From: Distichodus sexfasciatus
Taxonomy: Eukaryota > Chordata > Actinopteri > Characiformes > Distichodontidae
Length of the DNA stretch: 64,000 nucleotides
Assembly (NCBI GenBank): GCA_032718565.1
Contig: JAVGVS010000018.1
Location: forward strand, 2,090,254-2,154,253
Direction: 5' to 3'
Position 1 is the first letter of the stretch. Each line of letters begins with the position of its first letter. Shown here piece after piece: positions 1-11,645 of this stretch. The position numbers and the translations under genes were made by a program. Below the pieces are notes generated by a model. That model ran no database searches and was not told the DNA's origin. It saw only the letters and a list, made by a program, of their open reading frames with translations.

Positions 1-2208
1 TTCACTTGGTGATGAAAGGATGAGTTTTTGATGCATGCAAACCTCATCTCTCTGCTGTGCTTATAGTGTGATTGGTTATTGACGGCTTTGTAGGAACTGT
101 GACTATACATACAGGCACACAATATAGAGTATGGTATAAATAGTGCAAAGACATACCAAGAAACTACACAATATAGAGTAAATTATATATAGCTTCTTGA
201 TGTGCCATTGCATTACTGTGCCTCCTTTGTAAAATGAAGGGAGGAGGAGACCTTGCTGGTAATAGATGAACAGAACTCTTCTTCCATGTGTCTGAATAGA
301 TTTCTCCAAGGACTTCTATTTTCACTCCTGCTTAAGAGAGAAATAGATTTCATAATTTTCTTACACATGGCTGCTTTTTGTAAGATTCACCATGTAAGCA
401 TGCTTATATCATTGTACTGAGACACGGCTCTCTGCAGCCTATAATGGATGAAGTCTGGAATGATTAATGGTATCAGTATAAAAGTCGACTTCTGTTTGGT
501 GGAACATCAAAACTGTCCTGTACTCTGGAAATATGGTGATATATAGAGTAAGCAGAGTTATCTGTAATATACACCAGGCAGATATGCACTCTTATGATGA
601 CCGTGAGTTGTTTTGCTTTGTTTGATTTAATGACCATGAAGCTGTGTCTATTCAAGATTGAATTCAAATTTATTTGTTACATACATAATTGTACAGTGCA
701 GTGCAGGTAAAACTACAAAATAAAAACCTGGTTCACTTCTGAGACTGTGTAAATTATTTAAAAAAATCATCCTAAATTATAAAAATCTATGCCAAAAAAT
801 ATAGAAAAATATAGTTTAATAAAAGGAAACATTTGCAATTCTCTATGTATGAACTCCCTCAAATCTATGATCTATGACAGCTTTGCACACAACTGTGGTA
901 CATTGCAAACACATATGGTATTGTATATGTTCACAAATGAGAGTGAGAGAAGAGAAGGACTAGGAGAGAGAACAATCTGGAAGGCTGTTTGTAAATGCTG
1001 TGCATTAGGAAAGCCAAAGTAGTGCCGTGTAAAGTGTCCATATTTAATGTGGTGAGCGTGGCACAGTTTGGCTGATGAGGGGAATGATAGCGTGCCCTCC
1101 TGCTACTGCAGCTGCTTTTAGTCTGACTGCAGAAGTTCTGCTATGCACTTCTTATGTTTATTGCACTGGTGCATAAAACGTGCCACCAAATGAGTGTGGC
1201 CCAGCACTCTCAGAAAACTTACATGCACTAATGTGGCACTTCAAAAGCAATCCATGTCTTTTTTGTGGTCACTGGGGGAGGGGAAGCTGACAGATTAAAG
1301 CGCCAACCTGTCTATTATAGACTCCAATAGTCTATTATACTGTGAATTCTTTTAAAAACCCAATAACTGTAATTCTTCTGTGTGGTCTCATCTGTGTGCT
1401 ATCTTACTTCTTTTACAACACCTTATAGATCTATATTTACAAAATATAAATCTATAACAGTTAAATATTGATTTTATGCTTTCTTATCACTCACATTCAT
1501 AATGCTGGCAGTCTGATTTAATCATAGTGTGATTTAGTGGGAGAGGGCAGTTTTGTTGGCAAGAACAACAGTAGTCACTAAAAAGGTGGTCACTAAAAGG
1601 CTGTCATGGTTTGGAGAGGTCACTCTGATAAGGTCACACAGGCCAGTCCTTAATCCAGGTTGGCGCAAGTGGTTGCTGTGGACATCTGGATGGACAGAGT
1701 AGCAAAGAAGAGATAATGGGCTTGCAGCTGAAGGCAAGAACTCTGAAAAATGTTATGCAATCTATGGAATTGTGTGATCTTGTGACTTTTGAGACCAAAA
1801 ATACATGGTGCATTTTATTGCAGAAAGTGTCAATTTTTGCATTGCAGTCAAGCTAGAACAAAATTGAGGCTATGAAAGAGAACAGTTCAATGCAATTCAA
1901 CAATTCATTACTAATTAGATTTAACTTAAAATACAAAGACAGCTAATGGACTTCATTGTCCCAACTAATTTCGTGTCAGGGCTCAGTGGAAATGATGTCC
2001 CTAAATGTTTCAGTGCTTCTTAGATGTTCCCCATTCAATCCTCATTGCATTAAAGTGGTTTTATTGTATAGGTCAGCTACTGCCTTAATGACATTAAAGT
2101 AAACACCACTGTAATTACTGCCACGTTTAATGTTGAATTTTAACAGCTGCTTTAAATGGTTTCATCAAACGAAGTACAATGCGTTTCCTGTGAAATGAAA
2201 GGTAGCCA

Positions 2209-2222
2209 CCACTAGAGGCCAG
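2209..2222 (+). promoter_or_regulatory. CTCF-like motif, one mismatch
   Basis: CCACTAGAGGCCAG matches the vertebrate CTCF core CCASYAGRKGGCRS except at position 11 (C instead of G). Orientation is plus. It lies about 700 bp from a perfect match on the same strand. Occupancy cannot be judged from sequence. Confidence 0.25.
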
Positions 2223-2924
2223 CAGTAGGCTATTTAGATTCACAGTTCGCCCCTGTCCTCGTGAGTAAGTGGACATCATTAACAAAGATGTGAAAATCTG
2301 GCATCAGTCATGAACCAATTATTAGTACTCATATGCACTTGACTTTAAATGGTGAGAACATAATTCTGGCCAAAACTTAAACTTAATGAACATGGATGTC
2401 CCTCTCCACATAATAACTTACTTAGTTTCATAGTTACAGATTCTATGAAAAGTTGCAAACATTAACATTTCTCATCCAGTAATAAAAGATCAACACATTG
2501 AAACAACTGTCATTGTTATGTGTTTATTTTCTCTAAAGCAGCAGTGCACCTGACTTTCTGTAGCAGGGAAGTGACACCCAGGTTCATCAAGTTAAAGTCA
2601 GAGTTTTGTTCTCACCATTTAAATGGTCAAAAATTATGTCCACCTGGTTAACTGAAATTGATTGAGTTTTTCTGATAACACTGTCCGATGTGTTGTGGCC
2701 TTGACCACTGTGTTGTTTGACTGAAAACCACGTCAGTAATACATTGCAGACTGTAAAAGTATTGGATTTTTCTGAGTGTTAATCATTCCCAATTTAACAC
2801 AGAGGATGTCCTTTTCTCCCGGTGAACATATGGTCTTGCCACCACTTAACTTATTCATCATGCGCTGAGGGAAACATTAAATATTGATCATCACACCATA
2901 AACGGAGTAGTAGCCTTTGGAACT

Positions 2925-2938
2925 CCAGTAGAGGGCAG
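2925..2938 (+). promoter_or_regulatory. CTCF-like motif, perfect core
   Basis: CCAGTAGAGGGCAG fits all 14 positions of the CTCF core CCASYAGRKGGCRS, in plus orientation. It would point toward the tunar locus. A 14-bp degenerate motif can occur by chance, so this is a candidate insulator or loop anchor only. Confidence 0.4.
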
Positions 2939-3384
2939 CAAATGACAAACTATACAGTTGTGCCCTTTCATTCCACCCCGTCACCACCCACTCTTGCTTG
3001 AGTCACTGTTTACTGCCTGTGCCAGTAAGGCCTGGGAGAACCGGGCTCATCCTAAAGGCTGTGAAATCGCTTTGACAGATCAAAGTAAGACGTTCTCTCT
3101 CCGTTTCTCTGCTGTTTTCCAGTGTCCCCATACCTCCAAATCTGACACATGGAAAATGGGGATTTTAAACAGAGCTGTAAACAACTTTGGTGTCATACTG
3201 AGACTCTTTCAGTATTCACTGACCCAATACTGTATGGCTTGTGGCCAATGTTTATATAAAATCCTAAAATGTTGGATGACACTGAAAATGTATTTTATAA
3301 AAAATATGTCCTCTGCGAAATTAATGTTTTTGATTTCCTCCTTAGAAAAGTGTACTGTATGTATAATGGGGATGACATTATGAG

Positions 3385-4180
3385 TAGCCATAACATTATG
3401 AGTAGGTTTCAGGCATGTCGAGGCGTGGACTTCAGTAGAACTCTGAATGCATGCTGTGGTATCTGGCACCAAGCTGTTAATAGCAGATTCTTGGAGTTCA
3501 GTAAGTAGTAAGGTTGAGACTCCATGGATTTAACTAGTTTTCCCAGCACGTCCCACAGATGTTTGATTATATTTAGATTTGGAGAATTTAGTGACACCTA
3601 AATTCAACACCTCAAATTCCTGAATTACTTAAACGGTTCTTGATCCTTTTTTGCAGAGCACATCTCCTGATGGAAGAGTCCACTGCCATAAGGGAATATT
3701 GTTTCTTTGAAGGTGTGAACTTGACCACTAACAAAGTTAAGGTAGGTGATAAAAATGAAAGCCACATGAATGACAGGGCCCAACGTTTCCCAGCAGAACA
3801 TTACATAAAGCCCCTATCTGATGTTCACATGCCCATTGTAGGGACTTTTTGGTGTTGACACGTCTGCACTCTGACTGGTCTGCAGCTAGGGACAACAACT
3901 AAACTAGCATTAACATTTTCAGCATTTACATTTTTGTGCTGTAGGATCAGAAAATTAGGCAAGACTTATGTGCGCCTGTGAGCCTTTGCTGCCCGTAACC
4001 CTTTCACTGGTTCACCAGTTTTTCTCACTTGGATCACTTTTGATCGGTACTGCCCACTGGAGATAACAAGAGCTGCAGTTCTGGAGATGCTCTGAGTTGA
4101 TGTCCCAGTTGTCTTGCCTTCACAATGTAACCTTTGTCAAAGTCTCTCAAATTCTACTTTTTTAAATAGAGTGATAAATA
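3385..4180 (-). pseudogene. Decayed Tc1-like transposase
   Basis: Read on the minus strand, this stretch holds pieces of a Tc1/mariner transposase in family order. At 4080-4160 is a degraded helix-turn-helix piece (FDKG-like, then QSISKTAALV-like). Near 3840-3900 is a piece from the middle of the enzyme. At 3409-3597 is a 62-residue open piece with the catalytic-end signature: SPNLNIIKHLWDVL in place of SPDLNPIEHLWDVL, then TAWCQIPQHAF and STPRHA. The catalytic glutamate of IEHLWD is replaced by lysine, and there are frameshifts, stops and a foreign-looking stretch near 3897-3960. It is an inactive relic. The repeated CATTATGAGTAG near 3378-3405 may be the remains of a terminal repeat. Confidence 0.8.
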
Positions 4181-4990
4181 TTTTTTAACAAGGGTTAGGA
4201 ATAGCTTTCTTTGGGAAAACGACTCATTCTCATTGTGGTGATTATGTACATAAGTACATCTGCATTAGATACATATCATATAAAAATCTGAAAATTAATG
4301 TTTAACTTTGAAAACTAGGAACTTAAATGTGTTACATCAAATCGACCTCTCTTGTAGAAAAGTAAGGGAAAACATGAACTGACCATGTTTCCATAGCATA
4401 TCTGGCAGCAAAAAGGTAGGTTTACTTGTCTTATTTATTTGACCTTACTTGGTACAGTATATCACAAGCATGTACATGCACATTGAGATTATGACACTAA
4501 AATATATTGTGCAGCCCTAACATTATTGTGAAGCTCAATCCTGTACAGAAACTGTAAGTTTGTTTAAATCAAGGTGTGAATTATCTAACCCAAGCCCTGA
4601 ACTCTGTGATTGGAAGCAAGCACATGCTTCTGTAGCTACTTTAATTGAGGTACTCTGGGTCAAAAAACTGCCTTGCTCTGATTGAGTGGTAAGCAAGAAA
4701 AACAGTAGGGCTTGTGTGAGCAGACACTTCCCCAACATTGATTTTCCTTTGTCGAGAAACTCCAACTCAGGAGTACACATGCTGAGAAATCACCTCTCTC
4801 GGTTGTGTAGCGAGAGCAATGACCGACTGCTGAGTCCCTCTTTGCTTAAGTCATCTCCCCCTGGCTGTAATCAGCTCTGTGTACAAAGTGACATAATGAA
4901 TTGGGGAGTTTGATGTCTTTGGAGTCCCATTTGCTTTCAGACCAATAGGCATTTCCTAACACCTCTGAAGGACATTTTGTTGACTTTCTC

Positions 4991-5072
<82 letters not shown>

Positions 5073-8000
5073 TTTTCCAACGTTTTTTTGTCTATATGTT
5101 GGAAGCATTTTTAGATGCACCATTATATAATCTACATCAACTATTTTTTGATTTAATGAAACTAATTACATGTAATACAGAAACTTCAATGAAACAGCTG
5201 ATTCAAATGTAGGCCTAAAACTGTTTATTCCTGTGTGATTTTCTATGACTTCAAGTGATGTCTTTGCATTAACATTCCATTATCACATTTTGTGTGGTAC
5301 TTGTGTTGCAGCAGTTCATTGTGATCTATCATGTCAGAGTACTGGAGTGAAAAGCTTTTCCTTTCCAGTCATGCACTAACCCTTTTAGATAGCTTCAATT
5401 ATCCCTATGCCCTGATTTATGGGCTAAATTTGCCTAAGTTTAACTTTTCTACATCTAAGCAGAACAGGCTAGAACATCGTGGAGGTGGGGAGTTTTTTTT
5501 CTCATCTTAAAAGCAAAGCTAGATGACAGCTCTTAATCATCCAGTACAGCACCACAACCCTGAAAAATATTAACATAATTAATCATTGTCCAAATGTCAC
5601 TCACATTAAAAGAGCTTCCCTCCAATTATGCAAGCAGCTTCCACAACAGTTTTCAAAAGCTTCCTCCTGTGCTCACAGCGGGAGACTGTAATTTAGTCAA
5701 GGTCACTTGGCTCGCTTTTAATGGATACGTCTTACAGCGAGGCAGATGCACCCATGTGATGGTGCTGCCAGATCTGCTTTCCCTGCTGTAGCTGTCAAAA
5801 TCAGTCAAAGCTTTTCCAATTCCTTGGTGAGGCCATTTAAGATGGCCATACCGCTTTTTTTCCAAGGCCTTTTTTAACCTGAAGGGAACTGGATTTTGTG
5901 TATGGAACTGAAGTTGAAATCCACACTGGAGGAAATCCAACACAGTGGTTTTAACTGTTTAGCAGTCCATGAATAAAATTTAACTTGGAATCCTTTTGGA
6001 GTCCTTTAAATTGGTTTAGTGAACCATCTGGCAAATCTTTGGTTTGAATGCTTGAACAAACTTAACCATTATTAACCATCCAATTACCATGTTGAAACAG
6101 CATAAAATAATTTTTTCTAGGGTTAGAGCACAGTCCTCCTATCTCTCTCTCTATCTCCAGGCTTTGAATGAAGTAGAACATTTAATCCAATCCTTCCATG
6201 TCTCACCTGTCTCTTATCAAGGGAGGATGGCTCTACTATCACCTCATTTCATCTGTACTGTCCCACTTCACAAAACAACACATTGTTCAGCATTCACATT
6301 AGTGTTTTTATTTTATTTTACAAAAATCCAGTATGAAGTATGAACTGTCTAGAATAAGTAATTTGAGGGAAAATAGTTTTGATAAACAAACAGAAATATC
6401 TGTCATGAATCAAAGTGAAACTCTGAAAAACCTAAATGACATGATACAACATTTCCCCCAAATGTTATGTAATAGGATCCAGTGTGTTAACATTTGCACA
6501 TAATTATATTCATAAATATATTCAGAAGTAAACCTGTGCCTCCTGTGGATGCTTTGAAATGCATTAAAGTCTATTTATCGTGAGATATTAATACTAACAC
6601 CCCAGTCATACATAGGTGTTCATTCAGTATACAGGGCAGGATTTTTATACTTTTAGTTAAGATTTATTGCTTACAAGATTTCTTGAATGACCCTAAAATA
6701 TTAACATCAAATTAACATAATTTTTTTGACATTTTTGTAACAAATGATTAAAACTACTCAGTGTAGTTTTTGCTACTGAGTGTCCATTGCATTAAATGAA
6801 TTGATTGCACATTGATTTTTTAGAGTGAATTGGAAAATTGTTGGTCAGTAACCCTAGATTTTATTGCTGGACGTCCCCCTTTTTGAATAAATGTTAATGA
6901 TGGCTGTTGCTTCCTGTTTAGATACTTTAAAAAATGGTAATAGAAGTTTTGTGTTTTCCTGTGTGAACTTTACTCTCAAAAAGAAATCGAAAACAGAGAA
7001 GTATAACATTCAGCCAAACTTGTTAGTCAGATTTTCTTGATCCTTTTCCCTTCTTATTCTTTTTTTGGCTGCGGTATATGTGGTTTGAGTCAGGATTTGT
7101 CATGGGTGTCAGCATCACTCAAGTTTAGATCACAGGATTTATTTCAACACCCGAATAGATGTTGAGGGCAGTAGAAATGTGTTCACTCCCTGTGAAATTT
7201 ATGAGAGGTGCACAACTCTCTCAGAAACCATTTCACTTGGTTAACTCTGCCAGAGAAAGTCATCCCCCAACCTGTAATACGCTTTTGATGGAACTCCATA
7301 TGCCGCCTCTCAGGTACAGAGAACATGGTAGAAAATGTCTTTCATCGAGTAAGCCTTGTAGCTGATCAAACCTTAGTCCACTGTGAACTGAAAACACTAA
7401 TATGAAACTCAAGATGGAAACAGATTTGAAACATATCACCCAATAAAACAAGAGGAGCAACTTGTTTACAACAGACATACAAGATGCTAATACAATATAT
7501 GGTCAAATTACTGCGTTGGTAAAGCTTAGTTAGATCAGAAGATTTATAATCTCTGGTCTGGGAGCTTAGCCCATAATGGTGCCAATTTGCAAAAGTACTT
7601 ATAGTTAAAAGTGAGTAGAAACTAGTGTGCCAGTCTGCTAAGCTTTTGATAGTTTAGAGACTGATTAGCATGGACAGCTGACTGCGGGTATGAGCTGTGA
7701 ATGAGACCTGAAATGATGTTCTGAAACTTTAATTGCTCATCAGATGAAGTTTATTCAGATTTTGCTTATGCTCAGGTTTCCTTTGATGCAATATTATCTA
7801 AAAGAAGGCATCAAAGTCCAACGTGATTCAGAAGAACTTAGTCTCCCCAGTCTTACTGTACGCCCTTCTCACAGCGAAGGTGCAATCACTTTTTTTCAGA
7901 CATTAAGTTGGTTTTCATACCTGCCTTGGAAACTTCTCTTCATCATGCTCTTATTAAATAAGACAGATATGTAAAATGAGAAGTTTACAGGTCTGTGACT

Positions 8001-10890
8001 GTTTTCTCCACTTATGGTTTTGTTGTTTCTCTCAGACTAATGAGAAGGTGCCATAGCATGTCACCACAGCACCCCACTGGGACTAATTTCACTAATCCTG
8101 TCCTTAATCTCATTGATTAAGTTTAACCGCAAACAGAATACAAATTGACAGTCTGTGCAAATACCTGGAAAGACAAAGTTCATTTAACTTTTGCAATAAG
8201 ATGAAAGTAACAGTGGAAATGTAGATAGATCAGTATGGTTTAGTGGTAAGTTATGGATCAAGGAGTTCAAAGGGCTTCAGTCTGATTATATCTTATCTCA
8301 AGAACCATCAGCATTGAGCCTCTTAACAAAGGCACTAAACCCAAAGTTACTTTAGGGAAACTTTTGCTGTTATTGGGTGATGTAAGTTTCTACAGATAAG
8401 GAAAAAATATATAGTGTGTTTCATCTTAAGAATCAATTTTCACTCTCTATTATGACTGAACCCCATCTTCTATGAAATGTGACAATCAAAATTTCTTGCT
8501 TAGATCCAAGCACAGTTTAGTTTGCTGCACATGACACAACAATAGTTATAAATAATTAAAATGAGAAGGAGAGAGAGCTTTCAGAAAGGACTTATTGATA
8601 AAAACAAAGTTAGAAAACAATGCTCATGGATATGCTTTGCTGTTTATTTTCTTTATATCATGTATGTATGTATGTATGTATGTGTGTATCATCATTAATC
8701 ATCAGCTGTAATATAGGGAGGTTGAGAGATTTTCTGCATGTTTTCTTTCTGTATTGGAGCGATGGCTGGCATCTGTTTGCTCTGTATTCAGGTGAAACAA
8801 AGACTGGGAACTGGCTCCTGGGCTTGTGTGAATTTAGGCAGCTGTGAATCTTCAAACAACATTGTTTATTTGGTTCACTGCCTAATTCCACATAGTATGG
8901 TGTCTCTCTCTCTCTCTTCCTCTCTCTTCCTTTTCTCTGTCTAACCTTTTGTAGAAACAAGATTATTCCACTCTGCTACAGATACTGGGGACTTGAAAAG
9001 TTGGAAATTATTTTGACGTGTATAACCAAAATCATTCCCCAAAAGTGTTAAGAATTTATTTAGCCACTTCTGCATTATTGTCACCACTTTATTGTGTATT
9101 TATTTTCCTCCTCTTCAGGACTAATGCAAATTTCACTTTGCACGTAATGATGTATGCATTCACTCATTTCGGCATTCTACATAGGCATCTTTTAAAATGT
9201 CAGCGGTCCTTGAGGTGTGTGATGGTCGGCAGCATTCTCCATTTTCGTAAAGGAAAAGAAAGGAGATCCATAATTACAGCCTGACTACAGATTTTACTTT
9301 AAACTCTTATCATTTTAAACTAAGTATGCAGAAAAAAATAACAAGAACTGGAACATGAACATATACATCACAATATATATCCATTAGAAAATATGACTGT
9401 GATATGAAAGCTGTTATATGTAAATTATATTTTTTAGTTTTGAACGTATGTTATATCTGAAATGCATAACACCAAGACCTGATTAGTAAATTGCTACTCT
9501 AAAAGCAATTATAAAGATCTGACACAATTTTGCAGGCAACCATTCTGCGTAACTGCAGAACGACAAAATATAAATTACATTTGAACATTTGTACACATTT
9601 TTAGTCCTCATAATATTGTTGGACTCCTGCGGATGCATCAGTAGTGTTAAACAAATTTAATACAGAATTTGTGGGGTTTAATCATAGAAATGGGCGGTAT
9701 GACTCATTATAGGGCCCATTAAAGATGCTGCAATTGTTTTAGTAGGTGTTCTATTGTCTGGAAACCTTCCTCCTGAAACACAGGCACTTCATGAAGTGAC
9801 AAATGAGTTTCATATGGGTTTTCCATATTAGAAGAAACATGCATACATAATGTATATATGTACATTCAATCTGCAAATATTCCCTCTTTTGTTGTGCTTT
9901 TCCCATCAATGCAGATTTTACATTGACATCACATTTATCTTGTGCACATCACGTTAGGAATTCAGAGGGTTTTGCTCAAAAGAGATTCAATGACATTCAT
10001 TTCAATGTTTCCTTTGTCTGAAATTTGTCCTAATATGTGCGTCGAGTCAAAATACTGTCCTGCACAGAAGAACAGGATCGAATTTTGGCTCCACACAGAG
10101 GAAATGACAGTGATATCAGCATGAATATTAAATTGTTCTCTCTCTTAAGGCAAGATATTGCACAGCTTGTTAGAGTAACACTGTACGGTCTTATTTTTTT
10201 AAGCCTCTTATATTTTCACCACTAAAAAGGATTCACTACAGTATACACTGATTTAGACACTCAGGAGAAAGCCTGTATAAGAAATATCACACCTTAGCAT
10301 TCCCTCTAGCCACAGCCACTGCTCTACCTTAAATGACTTGACCATAAATATAGTTTCCTTCAACAAATGATTAAATACCAGAGATATGTTGATAAAATAG
10401 ACCTTTACAAATATGACACAGTAATGCTATTTGCTTTATCATTATCTTAATCATAAAAATGCCTTTCCCTATGTATTATCCAACTTGTTCACTGTGGTAA
10501 AAATCTTATAAATTATGGAGATAATATTGAGAGGTATATTATAGTATCAAATATCACAATTTGTAAGATTTTTCTTAACCAACCCACTGGTTTTAATCAA
10601 GGTTAGAACAGCATACTTGTAAAAAAACAAGCCATTTAGTGTAAACAAACTTGCCAAGAGTATTCCTGAAAAAGAGTGCAAGAAATGGTACTGCGACCTT
10701 CTGTACATCATCTTTCTTCAAGCCTAGACTAAAGTCATATTTTGAGTACCATATCACTGAGAATCAAAAGGCTCCAACATCTCAAAATATAAACATCTTG
10801 TTTACTGTACCATGCACAGAAATATAGTCATTCCATCCTGATCCATGAGCTTGTGAGTGCCAGGCACCTACTGAAGGAGAAGTCTGTCTT
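4181..10890. other. Intergenic DNA downstream of tunar
   Basis: No gene recognised. Contains a long CA microsatellite (4996-5071), a short TGTA tract near 8661-8682 and a CT-rich tract near 8905-8935. A somewhat GC-richer patch at about 5590-5830 has overlapping short open frames on both strands and could be a conserved noncoding element, but nothing in it reads as protein. The end of the tunar 3' UTR may lie in the rightmost part; no polyadenylation site could be fixed. Confidence 0.5.
4996..5071. repeat. (CA)n microsatellite, about 38 units
   Basis: Uninterrupted CA dinucleotides over 76 bp. The open frame on the opposite strand that encodes only repeated CV residues is an artefact of this tract. 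Confidence 0.97.
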
Positions 10891-11154
10891 ATTTACAGAT
10901 GATGTTTGGAGCAGTGCCTTCTGATGCAGACAGGATGAGAATTAATGTCCCACAGTCTCAACTTTCTTCTTTTTTCTGGGTGCCTTGAGAGTCTGACAGA
11001 GTTTAGTCCACACAGTCTGAGGAGTCTGTGATCTTTCGGAACATGTGCAGTATGCATGAAGTTAGTAATGCAAGTTGCCGGACCTGGCATCTTGGCATTG
11101 GTCACGATGGGATTCATTACTGCTACTCCTCACGGAAAGCTTCCGGTTTCAATA

Positions 11155-11301
11155 TTATAAAGTGGTGTAGATGTAGACAAAGATTATAACGACCAAGTTG
11201 AGGATGGTCCCAATAATGCCCAGCATGGCCAGAATGGACTCCTCCTTACTTTCCTTGTCTTGAATTCCTTTTTCCTCATCACTGAGAGAAGTGTTTACCA
11301 T
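11155..11301 (-). CDS. tunar: TUNAR/BNLN micropeptide, 48 aa
   Basis: A 48-codon frame runs from ATG (11301-11299) to TAA (11157-11155). The peptide starts MVNTSLSDEEKG, continues with an acidic/lysine-rich stretch (KESKEES), and ends in one hydrophobic segment, about residues 24-44, that includes LAMLGIIGTILNL and closes VYIYTTL. This is nearly identical to the vertebrate TUNAR micropeptide (also BNLN), a 48-residue single-pass ER-membrane protein made in neural and pancreatic beta cells. Family knowledge: it contacts the SERCA calcium pump and tunes ER calcium and neural differentiation; the transcript was first described as a long noncoding RNA (TUNA, zebrafish megamind). The ATG context is strong (A at -3, G at +4). 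The exon begins at 11340 after a pyrimidine-rich acceptor ending in CAG (11343-11341). The frame stays open through the 13 codons between acceptor and ATG, so a longer N-terminus is possible. Length and residues match the family, so the call is firm. Confidence 0.95.
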   Translation of the reverse strand: MVNTSLSDEEKGIQDKESKEESILAMLGIIGTILNLVVIIFVYIYTTL

Positions 11302-11492
11302 TTTCTCTGAAGTGCTCTGCAGTTTCCCTCTCAGACCGATCTGTTAAAGAGAAAGAACACAAACTAACAACACACTCAACAGGCAACAGGGAGCTTAGAA
11401 TTCAGAAGAGCACGTATAAAAACACCAAGTAAAGCAGAATTTGTAAAATTGTTAACCCATATATCAATATCTAAAAATCATTAGAAATTAAA

Positions 11493-11645
11493 AGATTCAA
11501 GAGATTCAAGATTCTTTATTTGTCACATGCAAATTATACAGGTACAACATGCAGTGAAATGTATCCTGATCTGCTCTTTTGACTGTGCAATTTAGGCAAA
11601 GAATTAAAAAAAAAATAAATAAATAAAAAAATAAAAATAAAAGAG
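11493..11645 (-). mobile_element. Retroelement 3' end with tandem tail
   Basis: Read on the minus strand the segment ends in GACAAATAAAGAATCTTGAA followed by a near-repeat of TCTTGAA. This polyadenylation-like motif plus short tandem tail is the usual 3' terminus of non-LTR retroelements and their SINEs in fish. Only the tail part is recognisable; the A-rich stretch at 11606-11645 is at its 5' side. The family cannot be named with confidence. Confidence 0.55.

Larger units (their letters stand above)
1..3370. other. Intergenic DNA, no gene seen
   Basis: AT-rich sequence with no open frame resembling a known protein and no exon-like segment with convincing splice borders. Open frames are short and have no recognisable composition. 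The only items that stand out are two CTCF-like motifs (listed separately). Confidence 0.6.

Noticed and set aside
4846..5070. Cys/Val-repeat protein
   Set aside because: Translation of a CA microsatellite; the same applies to the Cys/Val stretch at 14475-14840 and the Tyr/Ile repeat at 49412-49645.
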